In this document: in pieces, positions 5,744-12,347 of the stretch | How positions within the stretch are numbered: position 1 is the stretch's first letter | Layout of the letters: every line of letters begins with the position of its first letter | Source: Pelagibius sp050290145 | GTDB taxonomy: Bacteria; Pseudomonadota; Alphaproteobacteria; Kiloniellales; Kiloniellaceae | Reading direction: 5' to 3' | DNA: 15,497 bases | NCBI GenBank assembly: GCA_050290145.1 | Contig: JBNKHC010000134.1 | Span: 1-15,497, forward strand | Notes under the pieces: generated by a model | Databases searched by the model: none | Seen by the model: the letters and a program-made list of their open reading frames with translations, nothing else | Told to the model about the DNA's origin: nothing | Made by a program: the position numbers and the translations under genes

Positions 5744-8497
5744 ATGCCGGTTTCGCCAACTACGCCTGAACAGAAGCAAGCGCGGGCTTCGCCGCTGCCC
5801 GCGGCCATGCAACAGGACTGGCACACCTTGGATCAGGCAGCCGCTCTTGAGGCGCTGCAAAGTGCGTCGGGCGGCCTGGCGGAGGATGAAGCCGCCAGGC
5901 GCCTGGAGGCCTTCGGTCCTAACCGCCTGCCGCAAAAGCGGCCGCGCGGCGCCGCCATGCGTTTCCTGGTGCAGTTCCACAATCTGTTGATCTATGTCCT
6001 GATCGCGGCCGGCATGCTGGCGGCGGCAATCGGCCACGGCACCGACGCCCTGGTGATCCTCGCCGTCGTCCTGGTCAATGCCGTGATCGGTTTCGTCCAG
6101 GAAGGCCGCGCCGAGAGGGCGCTGGAGGCGATCCGCGCCATGATCGACCCGCATGCCTCGGTCCTGCGTGGCGGCCGCCGGGTGACGGTCCGCGCCGACA
6201 GCCTGGTGCCCGGGGACGTCGTGCTGCTGGAGGCGGGCGACCGGGTCCCCGCCGACCTGCGCCTTATCCGGGCGCGCAACCTGCGCATCGACGAAGCAAT
6301 CCTCACCGGCGAATCAGTGCCCGTCGACAAGTCGACCGCAGCGGTGGATGCCGAAGCCGCCCTGGGCGACCGCTTCTCCATGGCATTCTCCGGGACATTC
6401 GTCACCGCCGGCCAGGGCAGCGGCGTGGCCGTCGCCACCGGGGCGGCCACCGAACTGGGTCGCATCAGCCGCATGATCGGCGCGGTCGAGCGCCTGACGA
6501 CACCGCTGGTGCGCCAGATGGACCACTTCGCCAGGCAGATCACCTTCGCAGTGCTCTCGATCTCGGTGCTGGTCTTCGGCTATGCCACCCTTGTACAGGC
6601 CTACGCGTTGGACGAGGCCTTCATGGCCGTGGTCGGCCTCGCCGTCGCGGCGATCCCGGAGGGCCTGCCTGCGGTGATGACCATCACCTTGGCCGTCGGC
6701 GTGCAGCGCATGGCCAGCCGCAATGCGATCATCCGGCGCCTGCCGGCCGTGGAGACTCTCGGCTCGGTCTCGATCATCTGCTCCGACAAGACCGGCACGC
6801 TGACCCGCAACGAGATGACGGCCGGCAACGTCGTCACCGCGCTGGCCACATTCGAGGTCGAGGGCGCAGGCTACCAGCCGGAAGGCGTCTTCCGTGTCGC
6901 CGGCGGGCTGATCGATCCGCCCGCCTATCCGGTGTTGGAGGAGCTGAGCTTGGCTGGGCTGCTGTGCAACGACGCCCACCTGCGCCAGCTCGACGGCACC
7001 TGGATCGTCGACGGCGATCCGATGGAGGGGGCCCTGGTGTCGCTGGCGCTGAAGGCCAGGCACGATCCCGGCAGTGCCCGCGCGCGATTTTCGCGGCTGG
7101 ACGAAATCCCCTTCGACTCCCGCCACCGCTACATGGCAACCCTGCACGCGCGGCAGGGCCGTCCGCCGGTGGTATACGTCAAGGGCGCGCCGGAGCGCCT
7201 TGTGGACATGTGCACCGAAGAAGCCACGCCCGACGGCGACCGGCCACTCGATGCGGCGCGCTGGCACCGCGAGATCGAGACCTTGGCGGCGGCCGGCCAG
7301 CGGGTCATCGCTCTGGCCCGGCACAGTCTTCCCACGGGCAGCGAGACGATCGCCCCCGGCGACGTCGAAAGCGGCCTCTGTCTGCTCGGACTAGTCGGTC
7401 TGATCGATCCACCGCGCCCGGAAGCCATTGCCGCTGTGGCGGAATGCCGGGCGGCGGGAATCCGGGTGAAGATGATCACCGGCGACCACGCCGCCACTGC
7501 CCGGACCATCGCCCTGCAGCTGGGTCTGGACGACGACCCCAAGGCAGTGACCGGCCACGATCTGGACAGCGCCGACGGCGACGATTTCCACGCCCACGCC
7601 CGCCACGCCACGGTCTTCGCCCGCACCAGTCCGGAGCACAAGCTGCGACTGGTCGAATCGCTTCAGGCCGACGGCTCGATCATCGCGATGACCGGCGACG
7701 GGGTGAATGACGCACCAGCGCTCAAGCGCGCAGACGTCGGCGTCGCCATGGGCGGCAAGGGCACCGAGGCGGCCAAGGAAGCCAGCGAAATGGTTCTGGC
7801 CGACGACAACTTCGCCTCCATCGTTGCGGCGGTGCGTGAGGGGCGCACCGTTTACGACAACCTCACGAAGGTGATCGCCTGGACGCTGCCGACCAACGGC
7901 GGCGAGGCCTTCACCATCGTCCTGGCGATCCTCCTCGGCCTCGCCCTGCCGGTAACTCCGGTACAGATCCTCTGGATCAACATGATCACCGCCGTCGCCC
8001 TCGGACTGACGCTGGCCTTTGAGCCGACTGAGGCCAATGCCATGCTCCGTCCGGCGCGCCCGGCCGGCCAGCGCCTGCTGTCGGGACGGCTGCTGTGGCG
8101 TATCGCCTTCGTCTCGGCGCTTATGGTCGCCGGCACCTTCGGCGTCTACTTATGGGCGACCGGGCGCGGCCTGTCGCCGGAGACGGCACGGACCATGGTC
8201 GTGAATGCCCTAGTGATCATGGAGATCTTTTATCTCTTCAGCGTGCGCTACGTGCACGGCTCCTCGCTGACCTGGCAGGGCCTGCTCGGCACGCGTGCCG
8301 TGCTGATCGGCGTCGCTACGGTGGTGGTCGCTCAGGTCGCCTTCACCTACCTGCCGCCGATGCAGGCGCTGTTCGACAGCGAGGCGCTGTCCCTCGACCA
8401 GTGCCTGCCGATCTTCGCCGTGGGCGTGGCGCTCTTGCTGATCGTCGAACTGGAAAAGCGCGTGGCGGCCTGGCTCCGGCCCGGACGCAGCGCCTAG
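5744..8497 (+). CDS. Type II (P2-like) P-type cation-transporting ATPase
   Basis: A 917-residue ATP-driven cation pump of the inner membrane. It has an N-terminal cation-ATPase domain (about 25-95), actuator TGES (188-191), M4 PEGLP (305-309), phosphorylation motif DKTGT (Asp348), nucleotide-domain KGAP (480-483), MITGD (577-581) and hinge TGDGVND (650-656), then six C-terminal helices. In M5, N718-x-x-E721 match SERCA N768/E771, and in M4 E306 matches E309, but M6 reads NMITA with Ala750 where SERCA has Asp800. The site is therefore not a complete SERCA Ca2+ site II, and the transported ion is uncertain (Ca2+, Mn2+, Na+ or other). The ATG at 5744 lies 13 bases after AGGAGGG, a rather long spacing; a later in-frame ATG at residue 22 is an alternative. 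It follows the acyl-CoA synthetase by 22 bases, with no functional link apparent. Confidence 0.9.
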   Translation: MPVSPTTPEQKQARASPLPAAMQQDWHTLDQAAALEALQSASGGLAEDEAARRLEAFGPNRLPQKRPRGAAMRFLVQFHNLLIYVLIAAGMLAAAIGHGTDALVILAVVLVNAVIGFVQEGRAERALEAIRAMIDPHASVLRGGRRVTVRADSLVPGDVVLLEAGDRVPADLRLIRARNLRIDEAILTGESVPVDKSTAAVDAEAALGDRFSMAFSGTFVTAGQGSGVAVATGAATELGRISRMIGAVERLTTPLVRQMDHFARQITFAVLSISVLVFGYATLVQAYALDEAFMAVVGLAVAAIPEGLPAVMTITLAVGVQRMASRNAIIRRLPAVETLGSVSIICSDKTGTLTRNEMTAGNVVTALATFEVEGAGYQPEGVFRVAGGLIDPPAYPVLEELSLAGLLCNDAHLRQLDGTWIVDGDPMEGALVSLALKARHDPGSARARFSRLDEIPFDSRHRYMATLHARQGRPPVVYVKGAPERLVDMCTEEATPDGDRPLDAARWHREIETLAAAGQRVIALARHSLPTGSETIAPGDVESGLCLLGLVGLIDPPRPEAIAAVAECRAAGIRVKMITGDHAATARTIALQLGLDDDPKAVTGHDLDSADGDDFHAHARHATVFARTSPEHKLRLVESLQADGSIIAMTGDGVNDAPALKRADVGVAMGGKGTEAAKEASEMVLADDNFASIVAAVREGRTVYDNLTKVIAWTLPTNGGEAFTIVLAILLGLALPVTPVQILWINMITAVALGLTLAFEPTEANAMLRPARPAGQRLLSGRLLWRIAFVSALMVAGTFGVYLWATGRGLSPETARTMVVNALVIMEIFYLFSVRYVHGSSLTWQGLLGTRAVLIGVATVVVAQVAFTYLPPMQALFDSEALSLDQCLPIFAVGVALLLIVELEKRVAAWLRPGRSA

Positions 8498-9033
8498 CGG
8501 TTGGGCCGCGTGGTGAGGATGGCCTGGGCGTCGGCGCGCGGCGACTTGGAGGTGATCAGCACCACCTCGTAGAGGATGCGCCCCGCATTCGAACGGTAGA
8601 GCTCCTCGCGCTGGTCGATGCTGCGGATGTACTCGCGCCGGTCGCCGATCTTGTCGAGCGGCAGGCCCTTGCGGCGCACGTACTCGGAAAACACCAGCGA
8701 GACCTGGTCGGCGCTGGCCTGCTGGGCGATCACGCTGCAGGTGTTGTCGGAGAAGAGCACCAGGGCGAAGAGGCCGGCGTCGTTCTCCGCCGACCAGACC
8801 TCGCCGCGCTTGCCCTCCAGGAAGGCCTGGGCCTGCTGCGGCGGAAACTGACGCAGCTGTGGCGTGGCCTTGATCCAGGCGCGCAGGTCGCGCGGGTCTT
8901 CGACATGTTTCAGGCAGGACTGCACGAAGAGTCCCACCGCCTCGCGCGCCTGGTCCGCCGCCTGGACCGGTTGGGCCGTCAGGGCCAGCAGCAGGCCCAG
9001 CACCATGCCCGCTCTCGCGATCGTGATCCGCAT
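8494..9033 (-). CDS. Small secreted (periplasmic) protein of unknown function
   Basis: A 179-residue protein with a clear Sec signal: positive N-region MRITIARAG, hydrophobic core about 10-20, and likely cleavage after VQA at residue 25. The mature part is soluble and has two cysteines (Cys40 in VQSCLKH and Cys99 in SDNTCSV) that could form a disulfide. The general pattern (an early Cys, W80, a central beta-rich FALVLFSDNTCSV segment) recalls proteins annotated as the NMCC_0638 family, but I cannot confirm this. An in-frame GTG at 9063 would add ten residues before the signal; I prefer the ATG at 9033. No strong ribosome binding site precedes either start. Its stop codon overlaps the stop of the convergent ATPase gene within CTAG (8494-8497). 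Confidence 0.72.
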   Translation of the reverse strand: MRITIARAGMVLGLLLALTAQPVQAADQAREAVGLFVQSCLKHVEDPRDLRAWIKATPQLRQFPPQQAQAFLEGKRGEVWSAENDAGLFALVLFSDNTCSVIAQQASADQVSLVFSEYVRRKGLPLDKIGDRREYIRSIDQREELYRSNAGRILYEVVLITSKSPRADAQAILTTRPNR

Positions 9034-9093
9034 GATTTGCTGCCGTCTTCTCCAAGGTTTCACAGGGCCGCGACCCTAGCAGGTCGGGCCGGC

Positions 9094-9107
9094 GGGGGCG
9101 AGCCCCC
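9094..9107. repeat. G/C hairpin upstream of the secreted-protein gene
   Basis: GGGGGC-GA-GCCCCC forms a short perfect inverted repeat in the 186-base divergent region 9034-9219. No T-run follows on either strand, so it is not a standard terminator. It may be incidental in such GC-rich DNA. Confidence 0.3.
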
Positions 9108-9114
9108 TTGCCCC

Positions 9115-9132
9115 CCAGTCCCCGGGGACTGG
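9115..9132. promoter_or_regulatory. Perfect 18-base palindrome in a divergent intergenic region
   Basis: CCAGTCCCCGGGGACTGG is its own reverse complement over 18 bases. It lies about 82 bases upstream of the secreted-protein start and 88 bases upstream of the isomerase start, in a head-to-head arrangement. It could be a dimeric regulator site serving either gene. The binding protein is unknown. Confidence 0.4.
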
Positions 9133-9219
9133 ACCGGCGGCGCATTGCGCGCTAGTCACTGGACACAGGGCGCCCCGCAGCGCTTCCGGCAATCAATCTC
9201 CAAGGACCCGCAGGCCGCC

Positions 9220-9819
9220 ATGAGCAAAGTGATCGACTACTACCTGACCCTGATTTCGCCCTGGACCTACCTGGGCAGCCAGCGCTTCGCCGAGATCGCC
9301 GCGCGCCACGGCGCCGAGGTCCGGGTGACGCCGGTGAACTTCGGCGAGGTCTTCCCGCGCACCGGCGGCCTGCCGCTGGCCAAGCGCGCGCCGGAGCGCC
9401 AGGCCTACCGCATGATGGAGTTGGAGCGCTGGCGCAAGCACCTGGGCATCCCGATCAATCTGGAGCCCACGTTCTTCCCCGCCAACGACCGCCTGGCCGC
9501 CTGCATGGTCCTGGCCGCCGGCGAGACCGGCGGCAAGCCCCTGGAGCTGGCCCAGGCCTTCGGCAGGGCGGTCTGGGAGCAGGAGCGCAACATCGCCGAT
9601 GAAGACACCTGCAAGGCCATCGCCGCGGAGACCGGCCACGACGCCGAGGCCCTGCTGGCCAAGGCCCAGGACGAGGCCACCCAGAAGCGCTACGACAAGC
9701 TGACCGAGGAAGCGATCGCCCGCGGCGTCTTCGGCGCGCCGACTTACGTCTACAAGGACGAGATCTTCTGGGGCCAGGACCGCCTCGACTTCCTCGACCG
9801 GGCGCTCGGCGAGGGGTGA
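9220..9819 (+). CDS. 2-hydroxychromene-2-carboxylate isomerase-like protein (DsbA fold, kappa-GST family)
   Basis: A 199-residue cytosolic protein of the DsbA-like thioredoxin superfamily. The N-terminal motif ISPWTYLGS (12-20) provides the serine (Ser13) that occupies the glutathione-contacting position in kappa-class GSTs and NahD-type isomerases; there is no CxxC pair. A helical insert spans about 60-165, and the closing motif GVFGAPTYVY...FWGQDRLDFLD (169-193) contains the cis-proline APT and the family-typical FWGQDRLD. NahD-type members act on hydroxychromene carboxylate in naphthalene breakdown using glutathione, but no other aromatic catabolism gene is near, so it may be a general glutathione-dependent isomerase or transferase. 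The ATG at 9220 starts the fold directly; the frame is open upstream to 8095 only because it shadows neighbouring genes. The upstream ribosome binding signal is weak. Confidence 0.85.
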   Translation: MSKVIDYYLTLISPWTYLGSQRFAEIAARHGAEVRVTPVNFGEVFPRTGGLPLAKRAPERQAYRMMELERWRKHLGIPINLEPTFFPANDRLAACMVLAAGETGGKPLELAQAFGRAVWEQERNIADEDTCKAIAAETGHDAEALLAKAQDEATQKRYDKLTEEAIARGVFGAPTYVYKDEIFWGQDRLDFLDRALGEG

Positions 9820-9829
9820 TAGCCCTTGG

Positions 9830-9852
9830 ACCCTCGGGACAAGCCCGAGGGT
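9830..9852. repeat. REP-like palindrome (ACCCTCGGG-ACAAG-CCCGAGGGT)
   Basis: Nine-base perfect arms flank a five-base loop, just after the isomerase stop. The form, with GTCACCCTCGGGCTTGTCC on the other strand, resembles short palindromic elements found many times in intergenic DNA of alphaproteobacterial genomes. Only one copy was noticed in this window, so its repetitive nature is from general knowledge. It may help protect or end the isomerase transcript. Confidence 0.55.
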
Positions 9853-9886
9853 GACAGGAGGAGAAACCGGAACCGCTGGCAAAAAG

Positions 9887-9914
9887 AAAAAGGAGCCCCG
9901 GAGGGCCCCTTTTT
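9887..9914. terminator. Bidirectional rho-independent terminator
   Basis: Arms AAAAAGGAGCCC and GGGCCCCTTTTT pair with one mismatch around a CGGA loop. A T5 tract ends it on the plus strand, and on the minus strand the exit reads TTTTTCTTTTT, so it can stop both the isomerase transcript (plus) and the transcript of the convergent 338-residue gene (minus), whose stop lies 25 bases away. Confidence 0.85.
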
Positions 9915-9938
9915 GCGAGCATCCGACCCCCGCGGCCT

Positions 9939-10955
9939 TTAGGCCACGAGATTGAGGCTTTCCGCCTCCTCCTGAGCCGTTGCATCGTTTTCCAGGGCGG
10001 TGATCTTGAGCTGCGCATCGAGCAGCAGCTTGGTGATCGATTCGCCCTTGTCGTTCTTGTAGGTGCTGACCGAGTAGATGGTCAGGCGGGTCTGCAGGTC
10101 GACCGCGTCCTCGGCGAGCTGCTTGCGCACCTCGGCCAGAGTCTCTTCCAGCTCGCTGGCGGGGACTTCCGTCTCCTCGCCCTCGACCGGTGCGGTCTCC
10201 TCGCCCTCGGCCGGCGCGGCTTCGCCCGCCTCGGCAGAGGCGGTCTCGACCGGCTGCGCAGCGCCGTCCAGGATTTTCTGGGCCAGTTCCTGCGGCGTGG
10301 CGAGATCGTCGGGGTCGATCACCAGCAGCGGCACCTGGCCCCCGGCACTTCCGGCACCTTCGACGCCGGTCGCCTGGATCTGCTGCTCGAAGCTGAGCTT
10401 GGCGACCGAGACGGAAACCTCGCCCGTGTCCCGGTTGACCTCGATCTCCAGCGACTGGGCGACCAGCGAGGTGGACTGGCTGACGTTGCCGCCGGAAACG
10501 GTGGTCACCTGGCTGAAGGCGGCGAAGGACAGTTCGGCGGTGAAGTTCACCCCGTCCTTCAGGGCATCGAGCACCGGCTCGACGAAAGCCTTGGTGAAGT
10601 TCTCCACGGCGGCGCTGTCGAAGCCGAAGGCCTTCAGCGCCTTGCCGAGGTCGTGGCGCAGGGTTTCCAGCGCCTTGCGCACGAAACCGCCGGCCTGGCC
10701 CAGCACGGACTTGCCTTCGGCCTCCGCAACGGCGTCGCCAGTGCCTTCCGTGTCCTCGGCCGCATCCTCCACGGCCTGGGCTTCCGGCGAGAGCCGCAAG
10801 CTGTCGCGGCCCAGGTCGTTGTGATGGTGGTGGCTGTGCCCGACATTGTGGCGCTGGCCCTGCCCGCGCCCGGCCTGCTCGGCCGCCGCGGCGCCTTCGC
10901 CACGATTGAAAATCCCGGGGAAGAAGCCGGGGAGATCTTGCAGTGAGGGAAGCAT
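9939..10955 (-). CDS. Unrecognised 338-residue protein with His-rich patch and acidic repeat
   Basis: I do not recognise the family. The start at 10955 is well supported: AGGAGGAGG lies five bases before the ATG; the open frame upstream to 11081 lacks such a site. No signal peptide, membrane helix or cysteine is visible. Residues 36-46 hold a His-rich patch (HNVGHSHHHHN) that might bind metal, followed by RDSLRLSPEAQ. Residues 90-200 look like a folded domain: an amphipathic helical part (about 92-136) then alternating hydrophobic, probably beta, segments (138-195). Residues 235-268 are a low-complexity Ala/Glu/Pro linker with APAEGEET/APVEGEET copies. A helical and beta C-terminal part (268-320) includes DLQTRLTIYSVSTYKNDKGE. 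The DSLRLSPEA segment recalls the D-x-(V/L)-x-LS motif of FlgM/FliK-like proteins, but this is a weak likeness. It ends before a shared terminator and is transcribed alone. Confidence 0.75.
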   Translation of the reverse strand: MLPSLQDLPGFFPGIFNRGEGAAAAEQAGRGQGQRHNVGHSHHHHNDLGRDSLRLSPEAQAVEDAAEDTEGTGDAVAEAEGKSVLGQAGGFVRKALETLRHDLGKALKAFGFDSAAVENFTKAFVEPVLDALKDGVNFTAELSFAAFSQVTTVSGGNVSQSTSLVAQSLEIEVNRDTGEVSVSVAKLSFEQQIQATGVEGAGSAGGQVPLLVIDPDDLATPQELAQKILDGAAQPVETASAEAGEAAPAEGEETAPVEGEETEVPASELEETLAEVRKQLAEDAVDLQTRLTIYSVSTYKNDKGESITKLLLDAQLKITALENDATAQEEAESLNLVA

Positions 10956-11047
10956 GGTGTCCTCCTCCTGAGGCGGCGCGCCGGAGCCCTTTCCCGGGAC
11001 CGGACCGGAAGGGCCTTCCTGCCCTCCGCTGCGCTGAACGACGCCGA

Positions 11048-11077
11048 TTGGGTGATCCAAGTTATCTTGGATTTTAT
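11048..11077. promoter_or_regulatory. Perfect inverted repeat (operator candidate) overlapping possible promoter elements
   Basis: ATCCAAG-TTAT-CTTGGAT at 11055-11072 is a perfect 7+4+7 inverted repeat. On the plus strand it fills the spacer between TTGGGT (11048-11053) and TTTTAT (11072-11077), 18 bases apart. On the minus strand TAAAAT (11076-11071) is a good -10 match, which would put the repeat over the start site about 105 bases before the 338-residue gene. Both layouts are typical for repression. The -35 matches are poor, so the promoter part is tentative; the repeat itself is certain. Confidence 0.45.
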
Positions 11078-11084
11078 GCAATCG

Positions 11085-11377
11085 AAGGTGAAGGAATCCT
11101 TAGCCCGGGACTGGATTCCTGTAACCTGCATGGGGCATTCCCGCCCGCCGGATAGCTCGGAATCCCGCCGCTTTCGCCAACCCGGCAGAAGACAACCCCA
11201 GGCTGCCGCTCGCGGATCCGACTCGCGCAACAGGCCGGAGGCCGCGGAAAGCCGCGATCACGGAAATTGATCGGTCTTCGCAGGGGCCCTAAGATAGCCG
11301 GCACCGCGGCCGCCAGAGCCGCGGAAAAGGGGGAAACCCGCCGCCCCGGCAGAGCTTGGCCGGGGCCGGTTTTTTTT
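11085..11377 (+). ncRNA. Possible small RNA or leader ending at a strong terminator
   Basis: No gene is seen on the plus strand before the terminator at 11343-11377, yet the terminator is strong and directional. A transcript from the operator-linked promoter candidate near 11048-11077 would be about 290 bases and would contain two G/C hairpins (11304-11324 and the terminator stem). It might instead be an attenuated leader of the downstream TRAP genes. The 5' end is a guess. Confidence 0.25.
11343..11377 (+). terminator. Rho-independent terminator without an obvious upstream gene
   Basis: Stem GCCCCGGC (11343-11350) pairs with GCCGGGGC (11359-11366) around an eight-base loop and is followed by CGG and eight T (11370-11377). 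A second hairpin, CCGCGGC/GCCGCGG at 11304-11324, lies just before it. Orientation is plus strand only. Confidence 0.75.
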
Positions 11378-11414
11378 GCGTACAGGGATCGGCGATCGGG
11401 GGACCAACGAGACC

Positions 11415-11537
11415 ATGAACCAGGAAGAGAGGCAGGCCGGCGGTGACAGCCTGGACCTGGGCGCCCTCTATCTCGAGCGGCAGGGCCTGAAACGCTTCGC
11501 CGGGGCCAAGAACAGCCCCGAAACGCCGCGCCGCTGA
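11415..11537 (+). CDS. Possible small protein, 40 residues
   Basis: An ATG-to-TGA frame encoding a charged, soluble peptide (start MNQEERQAGG, middle LDLGALYLERQGLKRFAGAKN, end SPETPRR). Nearly all third codon positions are G or C, as in the true genes here, and the central part could form an amphipathic helix. Against it, there is only a weak ribosome binding signal (GAG three bases before ATG) and no known relative. It lies 37 bases after the orphan terminator and 210 bases before the TRAP small subunit. No function is proposed. Confidence 0.35.
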   Translation: MNQEERQAGGDSLDLGALYLERQGLKRFAGAKNSPETPRR

Positions 11538-11747
11538 CCGCCGGCGCGCAGCTGCCGGCGGGCTGAAGCCCAGGGCAGATTACCGTCGCGTTGAACCAGG
11601 CGGGGCCCTGCCCGCCAATCCGATAATCGCTTTCGTCCATCTCGACCGCCCCGCCGAACAACTCTAACCTTACGGCCCCTATGACCTTCCGGCCCTGGCG
11701 GCCCCGGCGACGGCCCGAAAGACAGGCGAGCGAACAGGAAGAAGACA

Positions 11748-12347
11748 GTGCGAAACCTTCTGAAAACCTACGTCACCGTCGTCGACGAATTTAACCGCGT
11801 CGTCGGCCGGATCACCATGCTCATGGTCTTCGCCATGATGGGCGTGCTGCTGTGGTCCTCCATCAACAAGTCCCTCACCGGCATCCTCTTCGCCCCTTCC
11901 TGGTGGCCGAACGAGATGTCGGAGTTCCTGATGGTCGCCTACTTCCTGCTGGGGGGCGCCTATTCCATGCAGCTCGGCGACCACGTGCGCATGGACCTGC
12001 TCTACGGCACCTGGTCGGACCGCACCAAGGCGCTGATCGATACGGTGACCATCTGCTTCCTGATCTTCTATCTCCTCGTCCTGCTCAGCGGCGGCATCTC
12101 CAGCACCGAGTATGCACTGCAGTACAACGAGATCAGTCCGTCGCTTTGGCGCCCCAAGATGGCGCCGATCAAGATCATCATGTGCGTTGGCATCTTCCTC
12201 ATGCTGCTGCAGGCCACCTCCACCCTGATCAAGGACATCGCCCGTATGAAGGGCGAGCACTGGGGCCGGCAGGAGACGCCCAGCAGCGACGCCGTGAACC
12301 TGAATGGCAACGGGAACGGCAACGACAAGGGGGAGCAGCGCGCATGA
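11748..12347 (+). CDS. dctQ: TRAP transporter small membrane subunit (DctQ family)
   Basis: A 199-residue inner-membrane protein with four hydrophobic helices (about 22-42, 58-78, 96-118 and 142-164), the standard DctQ layout. Family-typical segments are NEMSEFLMVAYFLLGGAYSM (55-74) and the following DHVRMDLLYG (78-87), plus KMAPIKIIM (137-145). DctQ supports the large DctM subunit in tripartite ATP-independent periplasmic uptake driven by an ion gradient. The start is a GTG at 11748, seven bases after AGGAA; no better ATG precedes the first helix. The C-terminus after residue 165 is a cytosolic or periplasmic tail with a short NGNGNGN repeat. It overlaps the DctM gene by ATGA (12344-12347), so the two are co-translated. 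No DctP gene is adjacent. Confidence 0.9.
   Translation: MRNLLKTYVTVVDEFNRVVGRITMLMVFAMMGVLLWSSINKSLTGILFAPSWWPNEMSEFLMVAYFLLGGAYSMQLGDHVRMDLLYGTWSDRTKALIDTVTICFLIFYLLVLLSGGISSTEYALQYNEISPSLWRPKMAPIKIIMCVGIFLMLLQATSTLIKDIARMKGEHWGRQETPSSDAVNLNGNGNGNDKGEQRA

Larger units (their letters stand above)
10956..11747. other. Long intergenic region with regulatory signals
   Basis: This 792-base stretch lies between a minus-strand gene and the plus-strand TRAP genes, so both must have their control signals here. It holds an operator-like inverted repeat (11055-11072), a G/C hairpin (11304-11324), a strong plus-strand terminator (11343-11377), a possible 40-codon gene (11415-11537), and a small hairpin (GGCGGG/CCCGCC, 11599-11616). 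It is lower in GC near 11055-11105 than the coding DNA. A 195-residue minus-strand frame crosses it (11074-11661) but has no protein-like character. Confidence 0.6.

Noticed and set aside
6314..7324. 336-codon minus-strand frame inside the P-type ATPase
   Set aside because: Antisense to intact catalytic motifs; no domain character.
11599..11616. GGCGGG/CCCGCC hairpin before the TRAP genes as a riboswitch or terminator
   Set aside because: Only six pairs, no T-run and no recognisable riboswitch core; likely incidental.
11074..11661. 195-codon minus-strand frame across the long intergenic region
   Set aside because: Poor third-position bias, Pro/Arg/Ser-rich, crosses a terminator and has no ribosome binding site. 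It could tempt a gene finder because no other long frame is there.
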